A DNA stretch of 11,718 bases, from the NCBI GenBank assembly GCA_021647765.1, contig JAKIUD010000084.1:1-11718 (forward strand), written 5' to 3'. Origin of the DNA: Desulfuromusa sp. (GTDB lineage Bacteria; Desulfobacterota; Desulfuromonadia; Desulfuromonadales; Geopsychrobacteraceae). Shown here one piece after another: positions 1 to 6,576 of the stretch. Position 1 is the stretch's first letter; the number at the start of each line of letters is the position of its first letter. The position numbers and the translations under genes were made by a program. The notes beneath the pieces are model-generated. The model worked only from the letters and a program-made list of their open reading frames with translations. It made no database searches and was not told where the DNA came from.

Positions 1-1
1 C

Positions 2-367
2 GCCAAGCCTCAGGCGTTCCGCTTTTCCAACTTCCGCGATGAACTGTTCCCAAACGACAACTATCGGCAATTGTGGCAGATTGCCGACCAAAACTTCCCG
101 GCAAAGGAGGCCTGCAAATGGATGGTCGCCGTACTGCGCATCGCCGCAGATCATCAGTGTGAAAGGGAATTGGGGCAAACACTGTTGCTGCAAGCCCAGG
201 CAGATGCCTTGCCGAGCCTCAAAGCACTGCAAGCACAATATCTACAAAAAAAGGACTCGCCTGAACTAGTCACCAGACAACATGACATCGCCGATTACGA
301 TGCATTGCTGTCCGGTTGCTGGATCAATCCTCAGTCTAAGGGAGGTAGCGTATGCCTCTCAAAATAA
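2..367 (+). CDS. istA: IS21 transposase IstA, C-terminal fragment
   Basis: This is the last ~121 codons of a frame open from the window's left edge to TAA at 365-367. It is recognised as the IstA tail by its position directly before and overlapping istB, and by its composition (KPQAFRFSNFRDELFPND near the start, then a helical stretch ending QAQYLQKKDSPEL). IstA is the DDE transposase of IS21 elements and cuts and joins the ends with help from IstB. The catalytic domain lies upstream of the window, so activity cannot be judged. The final 16 bp overlap istB, which suggests translational coupling. Confidence 0.8.
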   Translation, partial: AKPQAFRFSNFRDELFPNDNYRQLWQIADQNFPAKEACKWMVAVLRIAADHQCERELGQTLLLQAQADALPSLKALQAQYLQKKDSPELVTRQHDIADYDALLSGCWINPQSKGGSVCLSK

Positions 368-1083
368 TGTTGAAAGAGCTGCGTCTGACGACCTTCAGCC
401 AGAACCTGGAGGACTACCAGCGCCAGGCGACAGAAAACACCTGGAGTTATACAGAATTCCTCAGCAAACTCTGTGAGCAGGAGTTAGCCCGTCGCTTCCA
501 GACAAGAATAACCAAGTGGACACGGGAAGCTCGTCTGCCTGCGGGCAAAAGCTTTGCGAACCTGAACCTCTCAGATCTGCCCAAAGCCGTGCAGCAACCG
601 ATCCTTCAGCTCAAAGACAACCGCCAATGGGCATCTCAGGCAGGCAATGTCCTGCTGATCGGTCCATCAGGAGTCGGCAAATCACACATTGCCGCAGCGC
701 TCGGCTATCACCTGATTGAACACGGCATTCGGGTGAAGTGGCTATCTGCCGGTGACCTTGTCCAGCAACTGCAAAAAGCCAAACAGGAACTGGATCTGAT
801 GACCTACATGACCCGCCTGGACAAATATCCGGTGCTGATCATTGACGATATCGGCTACGTCAAAAAGAGTGACGGGGAAACTCAGGTTCTCTTTGAGTTT
901 ATTGCCCACCGCTATGAAAGCGGCAGCCTGATCGTCACCTCCAATCAACCCTTCAGTCAGTGGGATCAGATCTTTCCCGATGCATTAATGACCGTGGCTG
1001 CGGTCGACCGAATCATCCACCACGCCAGCATTATCGAAATCGAAGGAGAGAGTTATCGAAAAAAACAACACCTGAAAAAATAA
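352..1083 (+). CDS. istB: IS21 helper ATPase IstB
   Basis: A 243-residue AAA+ ATPase of the DnaC/IstB type, which assembles on DNA and directs IstA to its target. The Walker A motif GPSGVGKS is at residues 104-111, Walker B VLIIDDIG at 161-168, a sensor-1 stretch SLIVTSNQP at 192-200, and the Arg of AVDRIIHH (residue 220) is a candidate arginine finger. The length is normal for IstB (about 240-260 residues) and every ATPase motif is present, so the protein looks intact. The ATG at 352 has a strong ribosome binding site, AAGGGAGG at 338-345, six bases upstream, and overlaps the end of istA by 16 bp. Confidence 0.95.
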   Translation: MPLKIMLKELRLTTFSQNLEDYQRQATENTWSYTEFLSKLCEQELARRFQTRITKWTREARLPAGKSFANLNLSDLPKAVQQPILQLKDNRQWASQAGNVLLIGPSGVGKSHIAAALGYHLIEHGIRVKWLSAGDLVQQLQKAKQELDLMTYMTRLDKYPVLIIDDIGYVKKSDGETQVLFEFIAHRYESGSLIVTSNQPFSQWDQIFPDALMTVAAVDRIIHHASIIEIEGESYRKKQHLKK

Positions 1084-1089
1084 CGAAAC

Positions 1090-1347
1090 TCAACCGGCCA
1101 TCTTAATTGTCGTCAAACCGGACAAAATAGTTGACGCGAGACAGCCAGGATCGTCTTCTCGAATTCTAAATTCGATAACGCTTTCAAATTCATAATCCTC
1201 TAGCCAACTGTGGGGGCTTGCAAGATCACTATCGAACGCCGGACGCATTGATTCTACCTGCTGTCGGATGCCATGCTCGATCTCTGCAAGTCGGAGGTTA
1301 AGTCGAATCAATTGTTCATTTTGTGAATTTGTGAGTTTTGTTTTCAT
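1090..1347 (-). pseudogene. Small hypothetical gene truncated by the IS21 insertion
   Basis: The ATG at 1347 opens an 85-codon frame. The first 68 codons are native sequence: a charged helical N-terminal half (AEIEHGIRQQVE) followed by an acidic segment (WLEDYEFESVIEFRIREDD). Codon 69 is made from the first three bases of the IS21 end, and the last 17 residues are encoded entirely by the element before a chance stop at 1090. The original C terminus has therefore been lost to the insertion. No clear Shine-Dalgarno sequence precedes the ATG; a TTG four codons upstream (1359) is a weaker alternative. I do not recognise the family. The severed 3' part should lie beyond the left end of the IS, outside this window. 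Confidence 0.6.
1108..1143 (-). repeat. IS21 right terminal repeat
   Basis: Read inward from 1143 on the minus strand the end begins TGTCTCGCGTCAACTATTTT. Inside it, CGTCAA (1111-1116) and TTGACG (1131-1136) form an inverted pair. The hexamer AACCGG occurs at 1092-1097 and 1116-1121, which resembles the repeated subterminal transposase-binding sites of IS21 elements. The matching left end is outside the window, so this is assigned from position and end bases only. Confidence 0.65.
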
Positions 1348-1362
1348 GCTTAAACGCAAATA

Positions 1363-1710
1363 GTGCCATTGTGGGTGTCTCCAGATTTATTCAAGCCTGC
1401 CAATGACATCCTCAATTATGCCGTACGGAGTATTGTCGCTATCATCATGATGCCCGGGCTGATAAATGTCGATTTTGCAGAGGTGAAGACAATCCTCTCC
1501 TATCGCGGCAGGGTTATCATGGGCACCGGTTCTGCGAGCATGACCATGGACGAGTTTCATGAAATTTCCGACCACATTCACCAAAAGGTAGCTGATGACG
1601 CAAATGTCGTTTCGGGCTTTGTTGTGGATGAGGACGCCGGTGATTCGCTGAACGGGACGGTTGTTGCTTCGGGACTGGGTGCAAATAATTTGAAGTTAAT
1701 TGCTCTGTAA
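1363..1710 (+). pseudogene. FtsZ-derived fragment with internal deletion
   Basis: A 115-codon frame opening at GTG 1363, with no ribosome binding site and an in-frame stop at 1351. From about residue 9 it follows FtsZ: KPANDILNYAVRSIV corresponds to the central H7 helix, then PGLINVDFAEVKTI is the T7 synergy loop region (third acidic residue Glu rather than Asp), then IMGTGSAS. After this about 37 residues found in ordinary FtsZ are absent, and the match resumes at MTMDEFHEISDHIHQKVADD and the end strand GTVVASGLG. The nucleotide-binding half with GGGTGTG, the missing block and the C-terminal FtsA/ZipA-binding tail are all gone. It cannot be a working GTPase. Either it is a decayed copy, or, because the frame is still open across the deletion, a domesticated fragment. 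Confidence 0.75.
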
Positions 1711-1756
1711 ATAGGCATTGACAGAGGACAGACTGTGAAGTGAGCATACTCTAACC

Positions 1757-1790
1757 GGTGGGCCATTCGCACAATCTTTCCTGGCCCACC
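1757..1790. repeat. Perfect 9-bp inverted repeat between convergent genes
   Basis: GGTGGGCCA (1757-1765) and TGGCCCACC (1782-1790) are perfect arms around a 16-base loop. It sits between the ends of the ftsZ-like frame (1710) and the minus-strand nuclease gene (1817), where a bidirectional terminator would be expected. Neither side has a T-run, so if it terminates transcription it does not do so by the classical intrinsic mechanism. It could instead protect mRNA 3' ends or mark a junction. Confidence 0.45.
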
Positions 1791-1816
1791 GTAACATTCG
1801 AAACTTTCAAGTTACC

Positions 1817-2962
1817 TTACTGATTTTTTATTAGCACACTATTATTGAGTAAGGAAATGAATTTCTCATGGATCTTAGGGATATATTCGATAAGTTTTGG
1901 TATTGAATTTTCAGGGTCATCAAGGAAAAATATTGCGACCTCGCTTTCGTAACCATTGCGATTTGATCTTTTCCCCAGTTTCAACCCTGATTTGATGCTC
2001 TGCATAGCCTCGCTATAAAGAGATGAATACTCACCTCTCCTCTTTGCCTTAAAGTCTTTCAAATCAGGACGATCCTTGTAGTTAGCATAGTGAGTCACCC
2101 TAAAATAGGGGGATTGCCCCTTTTTTTTCCCCTTGGATCTATAGTCTATTCTGTAATTTAGTGATTCATTCTTTCCACCGAAGATGTTTGTGAGTTGCAT
2201 AAACCTAAAAGCAGTCCATGGGGTCCCACCATTATTCGATCCTGGATCAACAGTTTGATTCCATGATCCATAAATTATGCGCTCCATATTATTAGTAAGC
2301 TTATCCATCAATATATATTGTTTATACCCGGTTCGGAGATATTCGTGACCTCCTTCGCTTAGCACCTCAGATATAGCTGATTCAAAGGGTGCAACAAATC
2401 TAGTGTTTAGGTAGTCAATATAGTCTAAGTAGAAAGGGTGATTACTGTCATGCCTAAAAAGTAAATTGACCATCCACTTAGCATTAATTATATAGTAACC
2501 AGCGCTTGCAGCCTTTGCTTCATCCTTGTCTTTATATAAAAATCCGGTTTTATAAAAAACACAAAACGGAGATCTGTTTTCATTTTTAATTTTTTGTTTA
2601 TATGCTTCCAATTGATTGCTATGTGGAGACGTCCAAACCTTATCCTCAATAATGAATGGAACAGAATTATCAAAAGAGTTGAATTTAACCTCAAGATAAA
2701 CATCAATTTTGTGTTTTTTCTGTCGTACTATTTCAACCGACTCAACATCCTCTGGAGTTAAAACCTTGTCCCTATATTCACTTGGAGCCAGTCCTTCATC
2801 CCTACAACTATTGTAGAGACTAACAAGGAACTCTCGTGCAGCATCTGCCTCGGAGCTATCGGGTGAGCATTTTATCCATGAGAGCAACCAGCAGATAAAG
2901 GCATCCTGTGAAAGCTCTCCAGTTGCGAAATCAAAAATATTTGGTTCAATTACACTCGTCAT
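1817..2962 (-). CDS. PD-(D/E)XK superfamily nuclease (PDDEXK_4-like)
   Basis: A 381-residue protein with the N-terminal signature of PDDEXK_4 proteins: PNIFDFATGELSQDAFICWL at residues 7-26, with Glu16 early. The nuclease core follows: Asp87 in KIDVYLEV, then IIEDK at 104-108 giving the E-x-K pair Glu106/Lys108, then QLEAY at 117-121 on the following helix. The C-terminal half is unassigned. Probable role: metal-dependent DNA cleavage. The ATG at 2962 is chosen because AAGGAG lies eight bases upstream; the frame extends to 3016 but would then overlap the preceding gene's end. It is last in a three-gene operon, 31 bp after the DUF2779 gene. The gene is visibly richer in A+T than its partners, suggesting a separate origin. 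Confidence 0.8.
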   Translation of the reverse strand: MTSVIEPNIFDFATGELSQDAFICWLLSWIKCSPDSSEADAAREFLVSLYNSCRDEGLAPSEYRDKVLTPEDVESVEIVRQKKHKIDVYLEVKFNSFDNSVPFIIEDKVWTSPHSNQLEAYKQKIKNENRSPFCVFYKTGFLYKDKDEAKAASAGYYIINAKWMVNLLFRHDSNHPFYLDYIDYLNTRFVAPFESAISEVLSEGGHEYLRTGYKQYILMDKLTNNMERIIYGSWNQTVDPGSNNGGTPWTAFRFMQLTNIFGGKNESLNYRIDYRSKGKKKGQSPYFRVTHYANYKDRPDLKDFKAKRRGEYSSLYSEAMQSIKSGLKLGKRSNRNGYESEVAIFFLDDPENSIPKLIEYIPKIHEKFISLLNNSVLIKNQ

Positions 2963-2993
2963 CAATCTACTCCTTCGTTGTGTGGGATTGGGT

Positions 2994-4466
2994 TTAGTGA
3001 TCAGAAGAAAGGTCATACAGACACCTTAGCAGATGCACCATCGCTTCCGTATCAAGTTTGCAGTATGCCAGCAGATTCTTACGAATTTCTGACAATTTTG
3101 CAGCATCCTCTTCAGCACACATCAGATGATAAGCAGCCATCGCCATCCCTCCGTTGGCAATCGGCATCCCCTGATAGCTGAGTTCCGGTACAAAGGCTGG
3201 CAGCACCTTTTTGATCGAGCTTGAACCCTGCTGCTGCCACCGGTAGGCGAATCGTTTGCGGAACGGAATAATCAGATCACGTACCCGTTGAACAATTCCG
3301 TTGAGGGTTTCACTTTCGGCAGGAAAATCTTTTGCAAGCTCCTTGAGTCTGCCCTTTTCAAAGGTCATGTTGTAGGTGAGCACACAAGCTTCTTCCGGAA
3401 TATCCCGCAGCAGACCGGCGATCAATTCAGGACGCGGATCTACGCCCGGCACAGCCAGATATTCCCGATGTTCAACCGGACCACCCTTCTCAAGTTGAAT
3501 ATGGATGGAGTATTGAAACGGCATCTGCTGATAGGGTCTTGAGTTGTCAAACAGCGGGACCGGTGCCATAAAGGTTTCGAAATCAAGATGGACCAGAGGA
3601 TACCAAAGCCCTTCAAGATATTTCGCGATTTTATTGTGATCGATGTGCTCATCCTTTGCCAGGTAACATTCAACCTGCATCCGCTGGCTTCGGTTTAATT
3701 TGTCAAGCGGCAGGTCGTCCAAGCGCTGCATCCCCCGGTGATAGTAATCGAAGGCGTCGATTCCTCGGCCGTTGAGCTTGAATACCGAATTTTCAGGAAC
3801 CTGCTGCCAACAGTGGCCGTGAAAATCACACGCATAAGGTTTTGAGCAATGCGGTCCAATCTTCACTTCTGGCATTTCTCCGGCCAGCATTTTGCGAAGT
3901 TCGGCGACGCTACTGGCAACTTCATCCTGCTTCTCTTTGGCCAGATCACTTAAGTCGGCAATCGAAAACAGTTGGTCGATCTCTATCGCTCCGTCGCGCA
4001 CATATCTATTGTTGAGATGCACCAGGTAAACCTTGCCGATTTTCACGCCTGCACCGCTCAGTACGTACTGTTGCACGGCGACATCATCTTTATGAACCGA
4101 CTTGACCGAAGTTGACCCCTTGACCTCATAAATATCCCAGGCATTTTCATGCTTATGTAGAATATCGACCTTGACGAAGATGCCGTCATACTCAAAAGAG
4201 GCTTCGTAGATGGTTTCTTGCCCGTCTTGCATCGCTTGCCGAGTCATGGCGACCTGTGCCTGAACATTCAACCCTTCATAAGGCACCATGATTCCACCAG
4301 GGAAGAGATCGCAGGCTAACTCGCCAACAGCCGTGCCGGAACCAAAAACGGCTAGTTGTTGCTCACTGGTCTTGTCTTTAAGTTCTGGCTGGGACTTCTG
4401 CAGCCATAGGGACTTTTGACATCGTTTTCCCCGTACGTAGAGTCCCTTGCTTAGACCTTGTTTCAT
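2994..4466 (-). CDS. DUF2779 protein: Cas4-like nuclease fused to DnaQ-like exonuclease
   Basis: A 490-residue protein. The N-terminal half resembles Cas4/RecB-type nucleases: Cys16 in GKRCQKSLWL, Asp101 in VKVDIL, Glu114 and Lys116 in YEVKGS, then VQQY at 131-134. A second Cys group (Cys207, Cys213, Cys219) with Cys16 could hold an iron-sulphur cluster, as in Cas4 and AddB. The C-terminal part looks like a DEDD 3'-5' exonuclease: Asp295 and Glu297 in HLDFETF, NMTFEK near 366-371, and YCKLD at 468-472, the Y-x3-D form of motif III. DUF2779 is known mainly by sequence, so the activity is inferred. The ATG at 4466 follows AAGGAGG ten bases upstream and lies 18 bp after the regulator's stop, so the two are co-transcribed. 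Confidence 0.8.
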   Translation of the reverse strand: MKQGLSKGLYVRGKRCQKSLWLQKSQPELKDKTSEQQLAVFGSGTAVGELACDLFPGGIMVPYEGLNVQAQVAMTRQAMQDGQETIYEASFEYDGIFVKVDILHKHENAWDIYEVKGSTSVKSVHKDDVAVQQYVLSGAGVKIGKVYLVHLNNRYVRDGAIEIDQLFSIADLSDLAKEKQDEVASSVAELRKMLAGEMPEVKIGPHCSKPYACDFHGHCWQQVPENSVFKLNGRGIDAFDYYHRGMQRLDDLPLDKLNRSQRMQVECYLAKDEHIDHNKIAKYLEGLWYPLVHLDFETFMAPVPLFDNSRPYQQMPFQYSIHIQLEKGGPVEHREYLAVPGVDPRPELIAGLLRDIPEEACVLTYNMTFEKGRLKELAKDFPAESETLNGIVQRVRDLIIPFRKRFAYRWQQQGSSSIKKVLPAFVPELSYQGMPIANGGMAMAAYHLMCAEEDAAKLSEIRKNLLAYCKLDTEAMVHLLRCLYDLSSDH

Positions 4467-4484
4467 GTTTTCCCGCCCTCCTTT

Positions 4485-5471
4485 TTATTTATCATCGCCG
4501 TATGTGGCATGTAGCTTTTCAATAGTTTTGCGTAGAGACTGGCGTAGGCTTGGAGGGTCGAGAACCTCGACTTTTGTCCCCTGTCCAAGTAGCCACCATT
4601 GCAGTTGGACCGTGTCCATTACGCTTGCCTCGACAAGAAAGCCATCCTTCATCTTCGTAATTGATTGGTCCTCAGAGAGTTTCCTTTCTTCGAGGTGTCT
4701 CGCAAGCCAATCATTTACCAGTAATCTGATGCCAATCAATCCTCCAGTGCGTGGGAAATCGAAATTCCCTTCGGCGATGTATTTGTCTAAGCAAAAGGAT
4801 TCATCCCGCGTGGCTCTTGTGTCCAACATTCTGGCTTCGACCATCCGGTGCAGAGCAAACTGGCGAACATCATGGTAGTTCCAGACCGTGGCAACGAGAT
4901 AAATGACTCCGCTATCGAAAACTAACCCAAGGGGGTGGAGTTCCCTCTTGACTGGTTCCTCGTCACTCAACCCCTGATAGTGAACCGCAAGCTGCTTTTT
5001 TTCAAGCACGGCTTGAAACACTTCATCAAGCACATCAGCTTTAATCAGCGGCGTTATAAGCTGCTGTTGCCGTGATATGCGTGCTATGTGGTGTGGCCAT
5101 TCTCCGATTCCGAGGTCGCTCGCCTCATCAAGTAGTTTGTGGGCATGTCTCATGTACGGCTGCAATGTGTCTACGCAGCCTTTCGGCATCATCTCCACAA
5201 GGTATTGCTCGGCCATTCGTAGTGTCAGGGCGGTGCTGGTATCCATCAGCGGTAGGTCAAGCAGTTCGCAATCGTCAGCCCATTTCCAGCCAGCGGGATT
5301 AAGTTCATCCGAAGTGATCTGGAACGTCTGCGAGAGCTTCTCAAGATTGCGCTGGACAGAACGTAATGTCAGGTTTATTCCGACATTAGCTAGGGATTCA
5401 CGAATCTTTTGAGTCCCCTGCTTATGTTTTGTCAGTGTTTTCAGTATTTGCCATTGAGTGATGGTTGCCAT
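4485..5471 (-). CDS. WYL-domain transcriptional regulator
   Basis: A 328-residue regulator with an N-terminal winged-helix region (about residues 5-60, with LTLRSVQRNLEKLSQ as likely recognition helix), a linker, a WYL domain (about 140-215) and a C-terminal WCX-like extension (about 245-320). The WYL signature reads HPLGLVFDSGVIYLVA, so Trp is replaced by Ile; the Arg/His-containing RQFALHRM at 203-210 follows as expected. WYL regulators bind DNA as dimers and respond to nucleic acid or nucleotide ligands; BrxR and CapW repress defence operons. ATG 5471 is chosen because GGAGG lies six bases upstream, although the frame stays open to 5573. First gene of the nuclease operon, it probably controls its own promoter. 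Confidence 0.88.
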   Translation of the reverse strand: MATITQWQILKTLTKHKQGTQKIRESLANVGINLTLRSVQRNLEKLSQTFQITSDELNPAGWKWADDCELLDLPLMDTSTALTLRMAEQYLVEMMPKGCVDTLQPYMRHAHKLLDEASDLGIGEWPHHIARISRQQQLITPLIKADVLDEVFQAVLEKKQLAVHYQGLSDEEPVKRELHPLGLVFDSGVIYLVATVWNYHDVRQFALHRMVEARMLDTRATRDESFCLDKYIAEGNFDFPRTGGLIGIRLLVNDWLARHLEERKLSEDQSITKMKDGFLVEASVMDTVQLQWWLLGQGTKVEVLDPPSLRQSLRKTIEKLHATYGDDK

Positions 5472-5509
5472 TGCTATCCTCCGAGGCCTATAGCAAAACA
5501 CAGTTACGC

Positions 5510-5525
5510 GACGTTTTGTGTCGCA
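5510..5525 (+). repeat. 16-mer control-region repeat, copy 1
   Basis: GACGTTTTGTGTCGCA matches copy 2 at 5557-5572 in 13 of 16 positions and in the same orientation. The copy also contains a small internal symmetry (GCGAC at 5509-5513 and GTCGC at 5520-5524 as inverted arms). Start-to-start spacing is 47 bp, with the CATGAT inverted repeat between the copies. It may be a half or full regulator site. Confidence 0.45.
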
Positions 5526-5540
5526 TGATTTAATATCATG
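5524..5540. promoter_or_regulatory. Candidate operator: inverted repeat between divergent genes
   Basis: CATGAT (5524-5529) and ATCATG (5535-5540) are perfect 6-bp arms around the 5-base spacer TTAAT. The site is in the middle of the 144-bp gap between the divergent WYL gene and the RR-leader gene, and overlaps the candidate -10 of the WYL operon. A dimeric WYL/winged-helix repressor is the obvious candidate ligand. Confidence 0.5.
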
Positions 5541-5556
5541 TCGAAAGAATTCGCAA
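5528..5556 (-). promoter_or_regulatory. Candidate promoter of the WYL/nuclease operon
   Basis: On the minus strand a -35-like TTGCGA (5556-5551) is followed after 17 bases by TTAAAT (5533-5528), a weak -10. It lies about 57 bases upstream of the WYL start. The inverted repeat at 5524-5540 covers the -10, as expected for repression. Neither hexamer is close to consensus, so the exact position is uncertain. Confidence 0.4.
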
Positions 5557-5572
5557 GACGCTTTTCGTCGCA
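5557..5572 (+). repeat. 16-mer control-region repeat, copy 2
   Basis: GACGCTTTTCGTCGCA, 13 of 16 identical to the copy at 5510-5525. It lies just upstream of the candidate -35 of the WYL operon and 43 bp before the RR-leader gene's start codon, so a protein bound here could affect both directions. Confidence 0.45.
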
Positions 5573-5615
5573 CGTATGGAGTATTTATTCAGATACATCA
5601 ATAAAGGAGGCATTC

Positions 5616-6008
5616 ATGATTGATCGAAGAGCGGTATTGAAGGGTTTTTTATCCAGCGTGCTTTGTGGAGCCTTGGCTGATATTGAAGTTGTGCAGGCTC
5701 TGGCGGGAAGCTACAGGAGCACACAAAGGAGCGGCCTGTCGCCAGAATTTCACTATCCCCAGTGGATGTTTGGCAAAACTATTACTTTCAAGGGTACTGG
5801 AGAAAATTATCGGGTCGGTTGCGTCATGAAAGAAACGCTACTGATTGGAAGAGGGGACGGTACAGGATTACAAACGGTAAGAGTGGTCCTGAAAAAGATT
5901 CTCGGGCGGGATTTTAGGGCCGATCTTGATTTCGACAAGTTTTGGGAATGCAATGGTCTGGATTTGAGCCAGATTCGTAGAAACACGACGATGGGTGGGG
6001 CTGAATAA
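5616..6008 (+). CDS. Small protein with twin-arginine-like leader, unknown function
   Basis: A 130-residue protein not recognised as any known family. It starts MIDRRAVLKGFLSSVLCG, resembling a Tat signal (RR, then hydrophobic, with a Lys), and QALA at 27-30 gives a plausible A-x-A cleavage point before GSYRS. The mature part would be about 100 residues, with a Gly-rich turn (IGRGDGTGL) and a cluster DLDFDKFWECNGLD. The ATG at 5616 is preceded five bases upstream by AAGGAGG (5604-5610); the in-frame ATG at 5538 has no comparable site and would bury the leader. The gene is divergent from the WYL operon and 31 bp ahead of a second gene with a similar leader. A cytosolic location cannot be excluded. 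Confidence 0.65.
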   Translation: MIDRRAVLKGFLSSVLCGALADIEVVQALAGSYRSTQRSGLSPEFHYPQWMFGKTITFKGTGENYRVGCVMKETLLIGRGDGTGLQTVRVVLKKILGRDFRADLDFDKFWECNGLDLSQIRRNTTMGGAE

Positions 6009-6039
6009 TGGGCTGTTTGCGTGACGAGAGGAAGTGGGA

Positions 6040-6576
6040 ATGAGTAATAGAAGATCAATTACAAAAGGGATGGCTGCTGCCGCTCTTGGCATAGCGACGA
6101 AGCCATTTGTTGCGCAAAATCTAGCCTTGGAGGGTGAGGACACTTGCCTTCCAATAGCGCTCTTGCAAGACATTGCGTCTGAGGATGCGTCTGTATTCTC
6201 AGCGGTCATTCGCGTATTGAAGACTCATGTTCGGGAGGTGGAGGGTCGGACAGATATTATTGTTGAATGCTTCGGTCTGGACACGTTTTCTGATGGACTC
6301 AAGGTTGTACTCTATTTCGCCTACGAGGGACATAATTCGCAGGAGGCCAATAAGAGGGCGCTTGAACTGTGCGAGGGATACATATGTAAGGCCAGCGGTT
6401 GTTTTTGCTTGGAACATGGATTTTTGTATTTTTTCTTTCCGGTGATAACGCCTTATCACGGTGATATTGAAGTTGCTCGCGATAAGTTTGATGAATATTT
6501 CAAGTGGATAGGTGGCTCCCAGGGTTTTCCAGAGCACCCCATGCGATTATTGCGAATGAAATTATGGGAGGGTTAA
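6040..6576 (+). CDS. Second RR-leader protein with a cysteine cluster, unknown function
   Basis: A 178-residue protein not recognised. It begins MSNRRSITKGMAAAALG, a leader with RR and a short hydrophobic run like a Tat signal. The body carries Cys111, Cys116, Cys121 and Cys123 in C-x4-C-x4-C-x-C spacing, possibly a metal site or disulphides, followed by an aromatic stretch FLYFFFP (128-134) and an ordered C-terminal part (DKFDEYFKWIGG). ATG 6040 is preferred: GAGAGGAAG ends seven bases upstream; a GTG two codons earlier is the alternative. The gene follows 5616-6008 by 31 bp on the same strand, so the two are probably co-transcribed and may act together. Confidence 0.65.
   Translation: MSNRRSITKGMAAAALGIATKPFVAQNLALEGEDTCLPIALLQDIASEDASVFSAVIRVLKTHVREVEGRTDIIVECFGLDTFSDGLKVVLYFAYEGHNSQEANKRALELCEGYICKASGCFCLEHGFLYFFFPVITPYHGDIEVARDKFDEYFKWIGGSQGFPEHPMRLLRMKLWEG

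Larger units (their letters stand above)
1..1143 (+). mobile_element. IS21-family insertion sequence, right part
   Basis: The segment holds the 3' end of istA, a complete istB overlapping it, and a right terminus, which is the standard IS21 layout. The right boundary is placed after the trinucleotide ACA at 1141-1143. Read inward from the other strand the end begins TGTCTCGCGTC, giving the TG...CA ends usual for this family. The boundary is supported independently by the neighbouring minus-strand gene, whose frame passes into the IS exactly here. The left end lies outside the window, so the target duplication cannot be checked. Confidence 0.85.

Noticed and set aside
1387..1584. Minus-strand frames opposite the FtsZ-like fragment
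   Set aside because: The plus strand shows a detailed FtsZ alignment, and the minus-strand translations show nothing.
1757..1790. Intrinsic terminator
   Set aside because: The hairpin is good but neither strand has a T-run after it, so it is listed only as an inverted repeat.
2963..3016. Longer N terminus for the PD-(D/E)XK nuclease
   Set aside because: It would overlap the end of the DUF2779 gene and has no good ribosome site; ATG 2962 has AAGGAG at ideal spacing and begins where the family homology begins.
4447..4878. A 143-codon plus-strand frame opposite the WYL gene
   Set aside because: Its Ser/Arg-rich sequence is typical of an antisense shadow, and the opposite strand encodes a convincing WYL regulator.
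5077..5412. Two overlapping plus-strand frames within the WYL gene
   Set aside because: Same reason: antisense shadows with no domain or ribosome binding site.
5472..5573. Longer N terminus for the WYL regulator
   Set aside because: It would translate the operator-like region; the added residues are Arg/Cys-rich and unlike the family, while ATG 5471 has GGAGG at good spacing.
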